A stretch of DNA of 64,000 nt from Flavobacterium cutihirudinis (GTDB taxonomy: Bacteria > Bacteroidota > Bacteroidia > Flavobacteriales > Flavobacteriaceae): contig NZ_QRDQ01000008.1 of assembly GCF_003385895.1 (NCBI RefSeq), positions 678,354 to 742,353 of the forward strand. The letters run 5' to 3'. Below are positions 1-9,106 of this stretch, piece by piece (positions within the stretch are counted from its first letter, which is position 1; each line of letters starts with the position of its first letter). The notes beneath the pieces are model-generated. The model was not told the origin of the DNA. It worked only from the letters and a program-made list of their open reading frames with translations, and made no database searches. The position numbers were made by a program, and so were the translations under genes.

Positions 1-617
1 TTAGTGAAACGGTTGGTCCGGGTTCTTTATTGTTTTATCATAGTGATGAGATGCATCTGAATCAAAATACACTTTTTCCTTCCCGAAATATCAATATCGA
101 AATTGAAGATGATCTTTTAAAAGAACTTCAGATTAATGAATCTGTAATCGAAAAATCGGTTGAGAACAGTGCGCTCACCAAATTTTTGATTCTTAAGATT
201 TTTAAGGAATCTCAAAACCCTGATGTTTTTTCTAATGACAATATCAGAATGTTGTTTTCGCAATTGTCGAATACTATTGACCATTTGGAACGATTTGAAA
301 AAAGCCCTTTTTGGGTGAAAAGTTTAAATGAATTGCTGAATGATTGTTGGAATGAAAACCCAAATTTGAATGATTTGGCAAAGGTTTTACATTTAAATCC
401 GATTACGATTTCTAAACATTTCCCTAAATATTTTGGATGTACTTTAGGCGAATATATGCGTCGAATAAAAATTAATCGTTCGCTTTCGCTGATACAATCC
501 ACGGAAAACAATTTGACTGAAATCGCTCTAGAATGTGGATTCTCCGATCAAAGTCATTTTATTAGAACTTTTAAAAACCAGACCGGATTTTTACCCAAAC
601 AATTTCAAAAATTATAA
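1..617 (+). CDS. AraC-family transcriptional regulator, 5'-truncated by window edge
   Basis: The frame is open from the first bases of the window (codons from base 3), so the true start lies to the left; about 204 C-terminal residues are visible. The last ~95 residues form an AraC/XylS double helix-turn-helix: NDLAKVLHLNPITISKHF is the first HTH, and EIALECGFSDQSHFIRTFK is the highly conserved second HTH with its G-F-x-D-x-S-x-F signature. The upstream part would be a cupin-like or other sensor domain, but too little is visible to say. It is a DNA-binding activator or repressor of unknown target. The neighbouring CPBP protease gene starts 77 bp downstream on the same strand with its own promoter-like element. 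Family assignment is secure; regulon and ligand are unknown. Confidence 0.85.
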   Translation, partial: SETVGPGSLLFYHSDEMHLNQNTLFPSRNINIEIEDDLLKELQINESVIEKSVENSALTKFLILKIFKESQNPDVFSNDNIRMLFSQLSNTIDHLERFEKSPFWVKSLNELLNDCWNENPNLNDLAKVLHLNPITISKHFPKYFGCTLGEYMRRIKINRSLSLIQSTENNLTEIALECGFSDQSHFIRTFKNQTGFLPKQFQKL

Positions 618-656
618 CAGGCAAATTTCATTCTATTTTTTGGTTTCGATGCCACA

Positions 657-664
657 TACTTTTG
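657..664 (+). promoter_or_regulatory. Bacteroidota -7 element of the CPBP gene
   Basis: TACTTTTG matches the TAnnTTTG -7 consensus of the Bacteroidota housekeeping sigma factor and sits 29 bp before the CPBP start codon. No good TTTG -33 box at 19-20 bp spacing is visible, so this is only a half-supported promoter. Confidence 0.35.
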
Positions 665-693
665 TTTCATCATAAATCATTAAATAAAACCAA

Positions 694-1554
694 ATGGAAA
701 CGCTTACTTTGAAACAAAAAACGTTTAATTCTCCAATAACAAAAATCATTCTTGCTTTACTTACTTTTATGGCAGTTGTTATAATTAGTCAACAAATTGC
801 TGTAAAGTTACTAGCCTTAACTTCGCTTGAAAAAGAATATAGAAACCTTTTAAAAGGACTTTTTGTTTCTGCGCTGTGCGTCTTCAGCTACATTCTTTTC
901 TTTAAAAAGTATGACAAAAGAGCAATCACAGAGTTTTCAACAAAAGGACTTGCAAAAAATCTTATTCTTGGAACTCTTATTGGTTTTACTTTACAATCGC
1001 TCACCATTTTGGTAATCTATCTTAACGGAAGTTACAGTGTTTTGAATATCAATCCAATTTCATTTATTCTGATTCCTTTTACCATTATGTTTACTGTTGC
1101 CATTATTGAAGAAATATTGGTGCGTGGAATTATCTTTAGAATAGTCGAAGAAAAATTGGGTACCTATATTTCGCTTACGATATCTTCGGTATTGTTTGGT
1201 GTTTTTCATTTGGCAAACCCAAATGGTACTTTGATTTCATCAATATGCATAACTATGGCTGGTTTTATGCTTGGAGCAGCTTTTGTTTACAGTCGTAATT
1301 TATGGTTTCCGATAGCTTTGCATTTTGCTTGGAATTTTACACAATCAGGAATTTATGGCGCGATAACATCTGGAAACGAAAAAACAAATAGTTTATTGAA
1401 TGCCAAAATACAAGGCCCACAATTTATTACAGGAGGAGAATTTGGTCCCGAAGGTTCTATTCAGGCTATTTTATTTTGTGCGGTTGGAGCTATTTTATTA
1501 TTGGCTTTAAGCCGAAAAAATAATAATATCATTAAACCATACTGGAAAAAATAG
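694..1554 (+). CDS. CPBP-family intramembrane metalloprotease (Abi/CAAX-like)
   Basis: A 286-residue polytopic membrane protein with the CPBP (CAAX protease and bacteriocin-processing) signature. Motif 1 is EEILVRG with E139, E140 and R144. Motif 2 is FGVFHLANP with H172. Motif 3 is HFAWNF with H210 and N214. In this family the two glutamates and the histidines form the intramembrane metal/catalytic site. Hydrophobic segments lie near residues 17-40, 53-69, 88-110, 123-138, 155-172, 182-200 and 255-272. Family members process prenylated or secreted peptides or confer self-immunity; the substrate here cannot be inferred. The gene ends at a bidirectional terminator shared with the convergent barrel gene. 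Confidence 0.9.
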   Translation: METLTLKQKTFNSPITKIILALLTFMAVVIISQQIAVKLLALTSLEKEYRNLLKGLFVSALCVFSYILFFKKYDKRAITEFSTKGLAKNLILGTLIGFTLQSLTILVIYLNGSYSVLNINPISFILIPFTIMFTVAIIEEILVRGIIFRIVEEKLGTYISLTISSVLFGVFHLANPNGTLISSICITMAGFMLGAAFVYSRNLWFPIALHFAWNFTQSGIYGAITSGNEKTNSLLNAKIQGPQFITGGEFGPEGSIQAILFCAVGAILLLALSRKNNNIIKPYWKK

Positions 1555-1586
1555 AAAGCTTTTTACTGCTAAGTATATAAAAAAGT

Positions 1587-1611
1587 ACTCCCGATATTTA
1601 ATATCGGGAGT
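1587..1611. terminator. Bidirectional intrinsic terminator
   Basis: Perfect 11-bp inverted repeat ACTCCCGATAT / ATATCGGGAGT with a 3-nt loop. It is flanked by A-rich sequence on the left and T-rich sequence on the right, so it can serve both the rightward CPBP gene and the leftward barrel gene ending at 1653. Confidence 0.85.
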
Positions 1612-1652
1612 TTTACTTTTTACTTATCACTTTTTATTTTTTACTAAAAATT

Positions 1653-2852
1653 TTATCTCATCCAATTACTTCCAAAAACAATGTAGTAAGCCCAATCTTC
1701 ATTTCCTTTTGCGACATCTACACCCATTCTCAATTTAAATTTTCGGGCTATTAAATATCTAAAACCTGTTCCGTAACTGTAAACTACTGGTTTTGCAAAA
1801 GCTTTATCCCAATCGTCAAAAGCACTAGCAAGACCTCCAAATCCCATTAAACTCCATCTTCGATACAAATCCCAACGAAACTCGACTTCATTTACAATAC
1901 TGGTGTTTCCCATATATCTGGCTGTTGGAATCCCTCTTAAATTAATTCCCGGTTTAAGATAAAAAGGCGGACTTCCCAACGCCTGTTCTCCTTCAATCCT
2001 TAGTCCGCCAATTAATTTATCAGTTATTGGGTAATATCCTATTGCGGACAAATTAATACGCCAGGAATTATAATCGCTGCCTATTCCTTTATCTGACCAA
2101 AAGAAATCGGACTGAATACGTATTCCTTTATCGGGCGTAAATATATTGTCGCGTCCGTCAAATTGAAGCGCTCCTCCTAACTGGCTAACAGTACTGTTAA
2201 TGTCGCCCGGTTTAACGAATGGTGGAGGCAGATTTAAATCAGGTAAGTTTATTTTAGAATTTAAAAATAAATATTGCGGTCCGGCGCTCCATTTTGCATT
2301 TTTAAATTGTTTTAACCATTGTGTGTAAAATACCGAAGTTCTAAAGTTTAGTTTAAATTCCTGATCGCCTCCGGTAGGAAGATTATTAGCATAAAAAGAG
2401 AGGTTTACATTTCCGTAAGCCGCTCCAACACGATAGAGTATTTTTGGTTTTACTAAAGTTGCAGAACGAAAAGCTCCTGCCATCCAGCTATCATTTACCG
2501 TGTACATTCCGAATCCTCCCGTTATATCAGGGTTTATAAAACGTTTTTTACCATCTTCATCAATTACTGGCGCGCGTTTTTTAAGAAATATGGGAGCCAA
2601 AGCACCACCAAAGCCTCCTAAAGCCGGTTCAGATATAATGGCCGGTACTACAAGAAAACCATTTGCATAAATGAGAAAATTACTTAAATCGATTGCTCCA
2701 TCAAGAGAATCTTTGAAGCGCATATTTTTAGGTTTCGATGTTGTTGTTTCTGATGTTTGTGAAGTCATTCCTGTATAAGACAAGAGAAATACAACAATAA
2801 TCAACCTTGTTTTCCAAATACTTTTTCGATTAAAGAGGTTCTTTTTTTTCAT
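1653..2852 (-). CDS. BamA/TamA-like (surface antigen D15) outer-membrane beta-barrel protein
   Basis: A 399-residue protein with an N-terminal signal peptide (hydrophobic residues ~15-30) and no obvious POTRA domains. The second half has the Omp85/D15 barrel character: alternating strands, a LQFDGRDNIFTPDKG element near residues 231-245 that is typical of the first strands of bacterial surface antigen domains, and LRGIPTARYMG, comparable to the (V/I)RG(Y/F) motif of Omp85 loop L6. The C-terminus ends in an aromatic/hydrophobic strand (AYYIVFGSNW). Proteins of this size and layout in Bacteroidota are annotated as BamA/TamA-family outer-membrane proteins; without POTRA repeats it is unlikely to be the essential BamA. 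It lies 33 bp downstream of another outer-membrane protein gene and is probably cotranscribed with it. Confidence 0.75.
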   Translation of the reverse strand: MKKKNLFNRKSIWKTRLIIVVFLLSYTGMTSQTSETTTSKPKNMRFKDSLDGAIDLSNFLIYANGFLVVPAIISEPALGGFGGALAPIFLKKRAPVIDEDGKKRFINPDITGGFGMYTVNDSWMAGAFRSATLVKPKILYRVGAAYGNVNLSFYANNLPTGGDQEFKLNFRTSVFYTQWLKQFKNAKWSAGPQYLFLNSKINLPDLNLPPPFVKPGDINSTVSQLGGALQFDGRDNIFTPDKGIRIQSDFFWSDKGIGSDYNSWRINLSAIGYYPITDKLIGGLRIEGEQALGSPPFYLKPGINLRGIPTARYMGNTSIVNEVEFRWDLYRRWSLMGFGGLASAFDDWDKAFAKPVVYSYGTGFRYLIARKFKLRMGVDVAKGNEDWAYYIVFGSNWMR

Positions 2853-2885
2853 TATAAATGTGTTTTCCTAATAAATAGTAATCCA

Positions 2886-3863
2886 TTATTTATGCTCTTC
2901 TTTTGCAAAACTGAAAACATGTGCAAGGGTTATAAAAAATGTATTTCCCTGAAATCTGTTTATGGCATCAACTTCGGCAACCCATCGAAATCCGGCTGAA
3001 GTTTTACATCCAATATGGAAATAATTGATTTCAGCACCGATACCGCCAACCCTGTCTTTTTTGCCTTCGACAGTTCCTAAAATCGGAACAGGAATTTTAT
3101 CATTAGTGACTTTATATTGCAAATAGTAAATCAGTCCTGCGTTGAATAACCCGGTTGGTGCAGTTTTTTCAGAATTCATTGTATAAAAGGTTTTTCCCAA
3201 TCCTCCTTCAATACTTAAAATATCACCTGTTTTAATATCGGTATCTTTCTTTTTTCCGTTTATTTCGTAAGAAGCTAAAGCAGAAAAATGAATTGTTTTT
3301 TTATCATTAAAAAATAAGGTCGTTCCTGCAGAGAATTCATTCATAAACATTCCTAAACCACTATTGTCAGAAGCTCCCGCTGTAAATTTTCCGGTTGGTA
3401 AATACAATTGATAACTAAAGACAAAGTCGGCTCTTTTATTATGCCAGCCAAGTTGTATGGGCTGAACGTACATATCGGTAAAGGTTAGAGAATTATCAAT
3501 ATTAGTGTTATTTCCCTGAATGGTATTAGACGCAAATGCAAGCAAAATAGTGGCTCCGTAATTTGCTCCTAAAATTTTGAAATCGCTTACATAGTTTGCT
3601 CCGGCACCTGTTAAAAACATGGTCAAATCAGGATTTGTAATTGCCTTGTCACCATTGGCATCTTTTAAAGATGAAGCACTATAAATGTAGCCCGGAATAT
3701 AAACACTAAGCGTATTTGCAGGCGTCTGCGTTCCTGATTGCAATCCCATGGCTCCAAGAATATGGCCGCCTTTTAGCTGGGCTTGCCCCAAAAAACTTAT
3801 CAATAGAAAAGTTAATAGGAGTGAGGAGTTTTTTAATTGTTTATTCGATTTTATGCTCATCAC
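2886..3863 (-). CDS. SphA/MetA-pathway-type outer-membrane protein (Phenol_MetA_deg-like)
   Basis: A 325-residue protein with a signal peptide ending near LGQAQ (residues ~16-28), followed by the GGHILGAMGLQSGTQTPANT start seen in SphA/Phenol_MetA_deg family barrels. The rest is a run of amphipathic strands separated by short loops, for example YQLYLPTGKF and FSAGTTLFF, and it ends in ITLAHVFSF. The family consists of outer-membrane channels found beside catabolic gene clusters in many Gram-negatives; the solute is unknown. It is followed after 33 bp by the BamA-like barrel and preceded by the membrane AraC regulator, so the three may form one unit. Family call is moderately sure. Confidence 0.65.
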   Translation of the reverse strand: MMSIKSNKQLKNSSLLLTFLLISFLGQAQLKGGHILGAMGLQSGTQTPANTLSVYIPGYIYSASSLKDANGDKAITNPDLTMFLTGAGANYVSDFKILGANYGATILLAFASNTIQGNNTNIDNSLTFTDMYVQPIQLGWHNKRADFVFSYQLYLPTGKFTAGASDNSGLGMFMNEFSAGTTLFFNDKKTIHFSALASYEINGKKKDTDIKTGDILSIEGGLGKTFYTMNSEKTAPTGLFNAGLIYYLQYKVTNDKIPVPILGTVEGKKDRVGGIGAEINYFHIGCKTSAGFRWVAEVDAINRFQGNTFFITLAHVFSFAKEEHK

Positions 3864-3928
3864 TTTTGTTTTAAATTTTTATGGAATTATAAAAGTATCC
3901 AGTTGAAAAAGGCAAGCAGGTAATTTCT

Positions 3929-5140
3929 TTAGTTTGGAGATTGCTTCAAAAAATAGGTGTTACCCTTTTCAGGATCGACTCTGATGACTTTAAAATATTC
4001 TGATGGCGATTTTCCTGTATGTTTTATAAAAGCTCTAAAACATGTAGTTCTGGATTTGAAACCAGATCCCCAAGCCATACCTTCAAGAGAAAGCTCTTTC
4101 CATTCAGGATCGTTTATTTTTTCTTTAAAATATTCTATTCTTTTCAGGTTTACGTAGTCCTGAAAATGCAGATTAAATTCAGAATTAATTAAGCTGGAAA
4201 TATGATGAACTGGAATTTCAGTTGCATTTGCAATGTCTCTTATCACCAGGTCTTTTTTAAGAAAAAGTTCCTCAGATGCAAAAATATATTCAAGTTTATC
4301 AAGATATAATTGTCTTTTCTCGTCTGTTAATTCTTTAGGTAATGGTAAAGTACTTTTGTTTTCATTTGTTTTTATTGGAACTAGCTGATCTTCAATAATG
4401 TTGAAACTATTAAAAGTATCACTTATTTCGGGTTCAAAATTGTCATAAAAAATCTTTGGTTTAAAATAAAGCCAGCCTACTGTAAATAGCAATACAGATG
4501 AAATTAAAATGTAGCAGGAAAAATCGATACTGTCTACTTTATTCATTAAAAAGTAATGAACAAAAAGAGTAGAAAACAAGAACAGAATCATTAAATTATA
4601 AAGTCGGATCCAACTTAGGATTTTTATTCTGTTAAAATGATTTTGTTTGAATTTTTTTATATCATAGTTTAAAATCATCATGGTTTGACAAAAGGCATAC
4701 ATCAACCAAATTGTCAGACTTAGCATTGAGAAAGGGCTGTTTATTTTGGCAGAAAGAAAATGAACTATATTTAAATCGGTAAAACTTCCGATCCATACAA
4801 ATACAGTCAAGCTGAAGTAAATTAGGAATGGTAAAAAATGAAGCCAATCGTACTTATAAAATAGGCGGCCTTCAAATAAAACGCTTCTCACATACAAAAA
4901 CGCACTTGGCGCTACCAGAAAAATGAAGGATTTTGTAATCATGAACAAATCAGGAAAAGTCTTGAAAAGATTTGCTGATAAGTAGAAGTTGTAAATGCTC
5001 ACAACTGCAAGACTAAACAGAAATAACCCAAGGAAAAAACTCTTCGAATAGTTTTTGCGTGAAAACAAAACCATAAATGAAGTCGCAAAGCCAACCATTG
5101 TAGCGATAAAAAAGAAAAGAGAAAGTACTATATCCAGCAT
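3929..5140 (-). CDS. Membrane-anchored AraC-family regulator (multi-TM sensor + HTH)
   Basis: The start was placed at the ATG giving MLDIVLSLFF; a longer in-frame start at 5260 would add 40 residues that look like non-coding sequence. The 403-residue product has about seven hydrophobic segments in its first 240 residues (IVLSLFFFIATMVGF and onwards), then a ~60-residue cytosolic linker, then a C-terminal AraC HTH (VIRDIANATEIPVHHISSLI; LEGMAWGSGFKSRTTCFRAF). This 7TM plus AraC architecture is common in Bacteroidota and suggests sensing of a membrane or periplasmic signal coupled directly to DNA binding. Its position just upstream of the SphA-like barrel makes that gene a candidate target. The second HTH has GSGFKSRTTC in place of the usual GFxSxSxF, a common variant. 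Confidence 0.8.
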   Translation of the reverse strand: MLDIVLSLFFFIATMVGFATSFMVLFSRKNYSKSFFLGLFLFSLAVVSIYNFYLSANLFKTFPDLFMITKSFIFLVAPSAFLYVRSVLFEGRLFYKYDWLHFLPFLIYFSLTVFVWIGSFTDLNIVHFLSAKINSPFSMLSLTIWLMYAFCQTMMILNYDIKKFKQNHFNRIKILSWIRLYNLMILFLFSTLFVHYFLMNKVDSIDFSCYILISSVLLFTVGWLYFKPKIFYDNFEPEISDTFNSFNIIEDQLVPIKTNENKSTLPLPKELTDEKRQLYLDKLEYIFASEELFLKKDLVIRDIANATEIPVHHISSLINSEFNLHFQDYVNLKRIEYFKEKINDPEWKELSLEGMAWGSGFKSRTTCFRAFIKHTGKSPSEYFKVIRVDPEKGNTYFLKQSPN

Positions 5141-5284
5141 ATGTATAGGCTTAAAATTAAATGTTTTTATTCTTTCTTTAAAAAAGGAGATTTGAAAAGA
5201 AAGTAATGGCGGGGCAGATATTGTGATTGTTATACTTAGCAGAACAGTTAAGTATAACAATCTGTATGGAGTAAAATTTGCAGG

Positions 5285-5869
5285 TTATTTTTTTGTTGCT
5301 AAGCCAGGAGGAAATCCTTCAAGGATTTTCTTGATTGCACCATTTATAAATTCTTCAGGATTATCAGGTTTGCTGTCAATTTGAGAATTTCCTATTCCTT
5401 GCCAAAGCAGTTTGTCTGTTTTGGTAGAAACGATATCGATAATCAATGAACCATCAACATAATCATAAGAATTAAATGTTGTTGATCCACCGCCCATCAT
5501 AGCGCCGCCTCCCCAGTATCCGTATGGACGGTACATACCACCGTAGCCATAAAAATTAGTGTCGGCAGTAACTTGTGTTTTGTTTTTTAAAATAGAAACA
5601 GCATTTACTTTTAAATCAGGGTTTGTTGTTGATTCTGTAAAGCCTTTTGCCGTCATTTCATTACGAATTGCTTTGGCAACGCGATCAACATTAAGCTGGT
5701 TAACCTGACCTTCCTGTGCTTTCAGATCATAAACAGTAAAAGTTTTATATTGGCTGAAGTTGGCTGAGTGATCATAATCAGTGGTTACTTTGACACTTGG
5801 TGCACAGCCAAAAAGTAAACCCAAAAATAAAATTGGGAATAGGCGAAGATTTGTTCTTTTAATATTCAT
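5285..5869 (-). CDS. DUF4136 lipoprotein
   Basis: A 194-residue protein with a clear lipoprotein signal: a hydrophobic stretch followed by LLFGC, lipidation expected at Cys22. The mature part matches the DUF4136 pattern: VTTDYDHSANFSQYKTFTVYD near the start of the domain, a conserved NPDLKVNAV strand, a G/Y-rich loop (residues ~115-130, YGYGGMYRPYGYWGGGAMMGGG-like composition) and SLIIDIVSTKTDKLLWQG near the end. The function of DUF4136 proteins is unknown; they are periplasmic or outer-membrane lipoproteins. A TATCTTTG promoter element lies ~140 bp upstream, so it is probably transcribed on its own, ahead of the AraC regulator. Confidence 0.85.
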   Translation of the reverse strand: MNIKRTNLRLFPILFLGLLFGCAPSVKVTTDYDHSANFSQYKTFTVYDLKAQEGQVNQLNVDRVAKAIRNEMTAKGFTESTTNPDLKVNAVSILKNKTQVTADTNFYGYGGMYRPYGYWGGGAMMGGGSTTFNSYDYVDGSLIIDIVSTKTDKLLWQGIGNSQIDSKPDNPEEFINGAIKKILEGFPPGLATKK

Positions 5870-6009
5870 GTTGTGGTATTTAAATTAATAATTAAATTGT
5901 TTAACTCGAATGTATTAAAATCTGGGTAAATCTTGAATGAACGATAATTCGTGTTAAACAATTGTTAAGTTATTGCAAATAACTATTAAACAGTGTCTTA
6001 ACACACTCT

Positions 6010-6040
6010 CAAAGATAAATTATTTTTATTTAAAAACATA
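6010..6040 (-). promoter_or_regulatory. Promoter of the DUF4136 gene
   Basis: Read leftward, TATG-N19-TATCTTTG. The -7 box (6010-6017) is a perfect TAnnTTTG, the -33 box is weak, and the predicted transcript has a ~130-nt leader. The same TATG-N19-TATCTTTG arrangement precedes sufA. The remainder of the 321-bp gap (5870-6190) shows only an imperfect stem-loop near 6133-6178 that may end the DUF2252 transcript. Confidence 0.45.
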
Positions 6041-6190
6041 AGAAAGTAAAAATAATCTTGCGTTTAAAGGTTCATTTTTTTCTCAGATTCGTAGCTAGCT
6101 TATCTTAATTTATTTTCTTCGTAACGCTAAAAAATGATGCTGCCTGAATTTTTAAATAAGCTGGTAGTAAACATCATTATAGATTATGTC

Positions 6191-7591
6191 TTATACTTCT
6201 GCCGAAATTGGCAATCGTCCTTCTTTTACCGCTTCGACCATTTTATTGTAATCCAATTCATTTTGATGAGCGTACAACATTGAAAATTTAGAAATTGCAT
6301 TGGCAAATTCATTATTATTCCCAATGTATCCAGACAAAAGCGACGGATCGCCAGATCTTGCATGTGCACGTGCAAGTGCCCAACCGCAAGCTTTGGCATA
6401 ATCTGCCATATTTTCGGCTTTCATTATTTCGATGACTGGTTTTATCTTGGCATCACGAAGCTGACGGATATAAAAATATTTTCCTTTATCGTCATTTGTC
6501 CAGCCTAAAAACATATCTGGAGCTGATTGCATTAATTTTTGTCCCATTACAATTCGCTCGCCCTGATGCGGATATTTTCCTCTGTTTTTTACATTTGATT
6601 CTAAGACGCTTTTTCTTGCTTCTTTAAACTGCAAAAAAATAGGTTCTCCAGTAGCCGACATCAATAAACTGATACCGCAGAGTGTTCCAACACTTCCAAC
6701 GCCTACAACTTTTACCGCAAAATCATGCATTGTATATCTGCTCAGCAAAACTTGTTTGTCTTCTGGCAATGATTCTATGTATCGTTTATGAACCTGTTTC
6801 GCTTCTCTTAACGTATAACTTGCCTCATTCCCCGAAGGATGATAAATCAACGGAGGATCATCTTTGATTCTGGCCCGAACCCCATCTAAATAGGTCATTT
6901 TTGCAAATTCTTTTTCGTGCGCAATTGATTCGGCTGCTTTTTTTATTCGCTTTTGCTGAAATTCTTTCAGCTCCTCATCTTTTCCAAGATCAATAAGCTC
7001 GGCCAAATCAATATCAGCATACCAAATTTGAAGTGCCGATAATTTACTGTAATCGAGCATGTGACGTTTGTAACTGTCTGCTACATGCCATGCAAATTCT
7101 TTACACTCTTTAGCAGAAAATTTTCGCCACTTTCCTGCAATTGCAAAACTTGTTGCTAATCTTTTTATATCCCATTCCCATGGGCCGGGAAACGTTTCGT
7201 CAAAATCATTTATATCAAAAACCAATTTACGTTCAGGAGTTGCAAAACCGCCAAAATTCATTAAATGACAATCGCCACAAAGCTGGAGCTGTATTCCTGT
7301 ATTTGGTGTATTTGCTAAATCTGCCGCCATAATTGCCGCTGCTCCTCTGTAAAAAGCAAATGGCGATTCGATCATTCGTCGATATCGAATGGGAAGTAAA
7401 CTTTCAAGTCTTCCAATACTTGTTTTAATCAAAATCGCAACAGGATCTTCACGATCTTCAGGTTCTGTCCATTCTTGATGAGAAGAACGTGGCACCTCTT
7501 TCCTGATCGCTGCACCATTATCATAGCGTTCTGCTTTCGATGCTAATCGATCAAAAAAACTTTCGGCGCTATCTGATGCTTTTTCTGTCAT
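6191..7591 (-). CDS. DUF2252 family protein
   Basis: A 466-residue cytosolic protein without a signal peptide, full length for DUF2252. Diagnostic stretches are FYRGAAAIMAADL (residues ~80-92), QLCGDCHLMNFGGF (103-116) and LVFDINDFDETFPGPWEWD (123-141), then GVGSVGTLCGISLLMSA in the middle and a C-terminal AKACGWALARAHARSGD. The D-x-H-x-x-N-F-G and D-x-N-D-F-D elements recall the catalytic and metal-binding loops of the kinase/aminoglycoside-phosphotransferase fold; a phosphotransferase activity is an inference, not a known function. It is the only protein of the operon without an export signal and lies 9 bp after the preceding DUF1254 gene, so it should be cotranscribed. Confidence 0.85.
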   Translation of the reverse strand: MTEKASDSAESFFDRLASKAERYDNGAAIRKEVPRSSHQEWTEPEDREDPVAILIKTSIGRLESLLPIRYRRMIESPFAFYRGAAAIMAADLANTPNTGIQLQLCGDCHLMNFGGFATPERKLVFDINDFDETFPGPWEWDIKRLATSFAIAGKWRKFSAKECKEFAWHVADSYKRHMLDYSKLSALQIWYADIDLAELIDLGKDEELKEFQQKRIKKAAESIAHEKEFAKMTYLDGVRARIKDDPPLIYHPSGNEASYTLREAKQVHKRYIESLPEDKQVLLSRYTMHDFAVKVVGVGSVGTLCGISLLMSATGEPIFLQFKEARKSVLESNVKNRGKYPHQGERIVMGQKLMQSAPDMFLGWTNDDKGKYFYIRQLRDAKIKPVIEIMKAENMADYAKACGWALARAHARSGDPSLLSGYIGNNNEFANAISKFSMLYAHQNELDYNKMVEAVKEGRLPISAEV

Positions 7592-7600
7592 GATAATACT

Positions 7601-9073
7601 TTATTTCACTTCTTTAATATCATCCATTTTCCAGCTTTTATCAAAGTAAGCTGTCGTTGGTCCGTAAAAACGCATGTAGGTAAACCAATGTTTTCCTGGC
7701 AATGTCTGAACCCAGTTTTTCTCTTTTCCTGCCGGAGCTTTTGGTCCAAAATATAAATCAACAGAACCATCGGCATTTTTTATCAAATCTTTTCGAGACG
7801 ATAAATCGGCATTTTGCTGCGGATTATCAATCAAACATCGAGTAGCCGAATCATAAACTGTTATTGACCAAAAATTAACTGCTGGTGGATTTGCCGGAAC
7901 ATTTAAAGTGTAATTTTTCCCTCCATCGAGCCAGTTTCCACTGCTGTCAGTGTAATTTCCTAAATAAGCCTGACCTAGATTCGGGGTTTTTGATATCATT
8001 GCGTTAGAAAAAGTTACGGCTTCATAGAAATAAGCTGATCTCTCAAAAAATTCGTCAAAATTTTCTTCACGCTGAGCAGAATTTTTCATCGTAATGACAT
8101 AATCCCATTTTTTATCTGGCCAGTGTCTAACGTCTTTAAAACGTTTTTCATAAGAATTAGCCATTGCCATTTGTTCTCCTTTTTTTGCAGCAGCAATTAA
8201 AATATTCTTCTGACGTTCATCTGGTGCAAATGGTTTTCCTTTTTCTATACCAAGATTTTTAAGCCAAGCCATAAAAAAACGATCACGTTCCTCAACTGGT
8301 TCATCTTGTAAAATGGCATGTAGACATTCCCAATATTTAATTCCCGATGGCTGAATTCCGTACCAATTTTTATCGGCTGGCGGACTTACTATTTTTGTTG
8401 GCGTCGGATTTGCTCTTTGTGCGTAAGGATATATTTTGACTTTTTTTACTAATTCTTCCGTCACTTTAGGATCAGGATCTAATGTTCTAAAACCGAAGAA
8501 ATTATTTACCGTCGTACACGGAATTATAAAATACCCATCGGCTTTAAAATCTTTCATAGTTGGCGGTACTAAAACATATTTTCCTCCTTTTCCCTTATCT
8601 GGCCCCATTTCTCCAATTACAGCCTCTTCTCTTTGCCAAAAATCACTCAACCCTCCAGCAGTGCGTCCGGCTGGCATTTCGATAACTGTTGGTCCGTTTG
8701 CTTTCAAATCAATAAATGACATTATATAAGGAGTTGTGGCATTTGCTGTTAAAATTCCTAATCGGTCATGATAAGTATTGTACAATACTAGATCATTACT
8801 CGTTGCACCGAATGTTTTATAATGCTGTTGCTGCCATTCGGCGAAAGCCACAATTGGCAATCCCCACAGATAACATTGTGTTGCCTGCTGAAAATCCATT
8901 TCATCAAAAAGTACAGGAATTGATTCTTTTGAAGGCAATTCACCATCCATTTTTATACCAGAACCTGATTTTACTACTCTTTCTGAATCTGGATTTGTTG
9001 TCGTTGATTCTTTGCATCCAAAATTTAAAATCAAAGAAGATACTGCTAAAATTATAAGGCATTTACTTTTCAT
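7601..9073 (-). CDS. DUF1254/DUF1214 lipoprotein (copy 1)
   Basis: A 490-residue lipoprotein (hydrophobic core then LILNFGC, Cys20). The N-terminal DUF1254 part is seen in QCYLWGLPIVAFAEWQQQ, and GILTANATTPYIMSFIDL is the segment where the family usually reads LTPNxDTxYxxAxxDL. The C-terminal DUF1214 part is seen in FWSITVYDSATRCLIDNPQQNADLSSR and GSVDLYFGPKAPAGKEKNWVQT. Proteins of this two-domain family are widespread in envelope or secreted fractions; no enzymatic activity is established. It is separated by 33 bp from a second family member. The two share the whole layout but are clearly divergent, so they are old paralogues rather than a recent duplication. Confidence 0.88.
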   Translation of the reverse strand: MKSKCLIILAVSSLILNFGCKESTTTNPDSERVVKSGSGIKMDGELPSKESIPVLFDEMDFQQATQCYLWGLPIVAFAEWQQQHYKTFGATSNDLVLYNTYHDRLGILTANATTPYIMSFIDLKANGPTVIEMPAGRTAGGLSDFWQREEAVIGEMGPDKGKGGKYVLVPPTMKDFKADGYFIIPCTTVNNFFGFRTLDPDPKVTEELVKKVKIYPYAQRANPTPTKIVSPPADKNWYGIQPSGIKYWECLHAILQDEPVEERDRFFMAWLKNLGIEKGKPFAPDERQKNILIAAAKKGEQMAMANSYEKRFKDVRHWPDKKWDYVITMKNSAQREENFDEFFERSAYFYEAVTFSNAMISKTPNLGQAYLGNYTDSSGNWLDGGKNYTLNVPANPPAVNFWSITVYDSATRCLIDNPQQNADLSSRKDLIKNADGSVDLYFGPKAPAGKEKNWVQTLPGKHWFTYMRFYGPTTAYFDKSWKMDDIKEVK

Positions 9074-9106
9074 AACGATCGATTATTTTAGTTTAAAATC
9101 AGAGAA

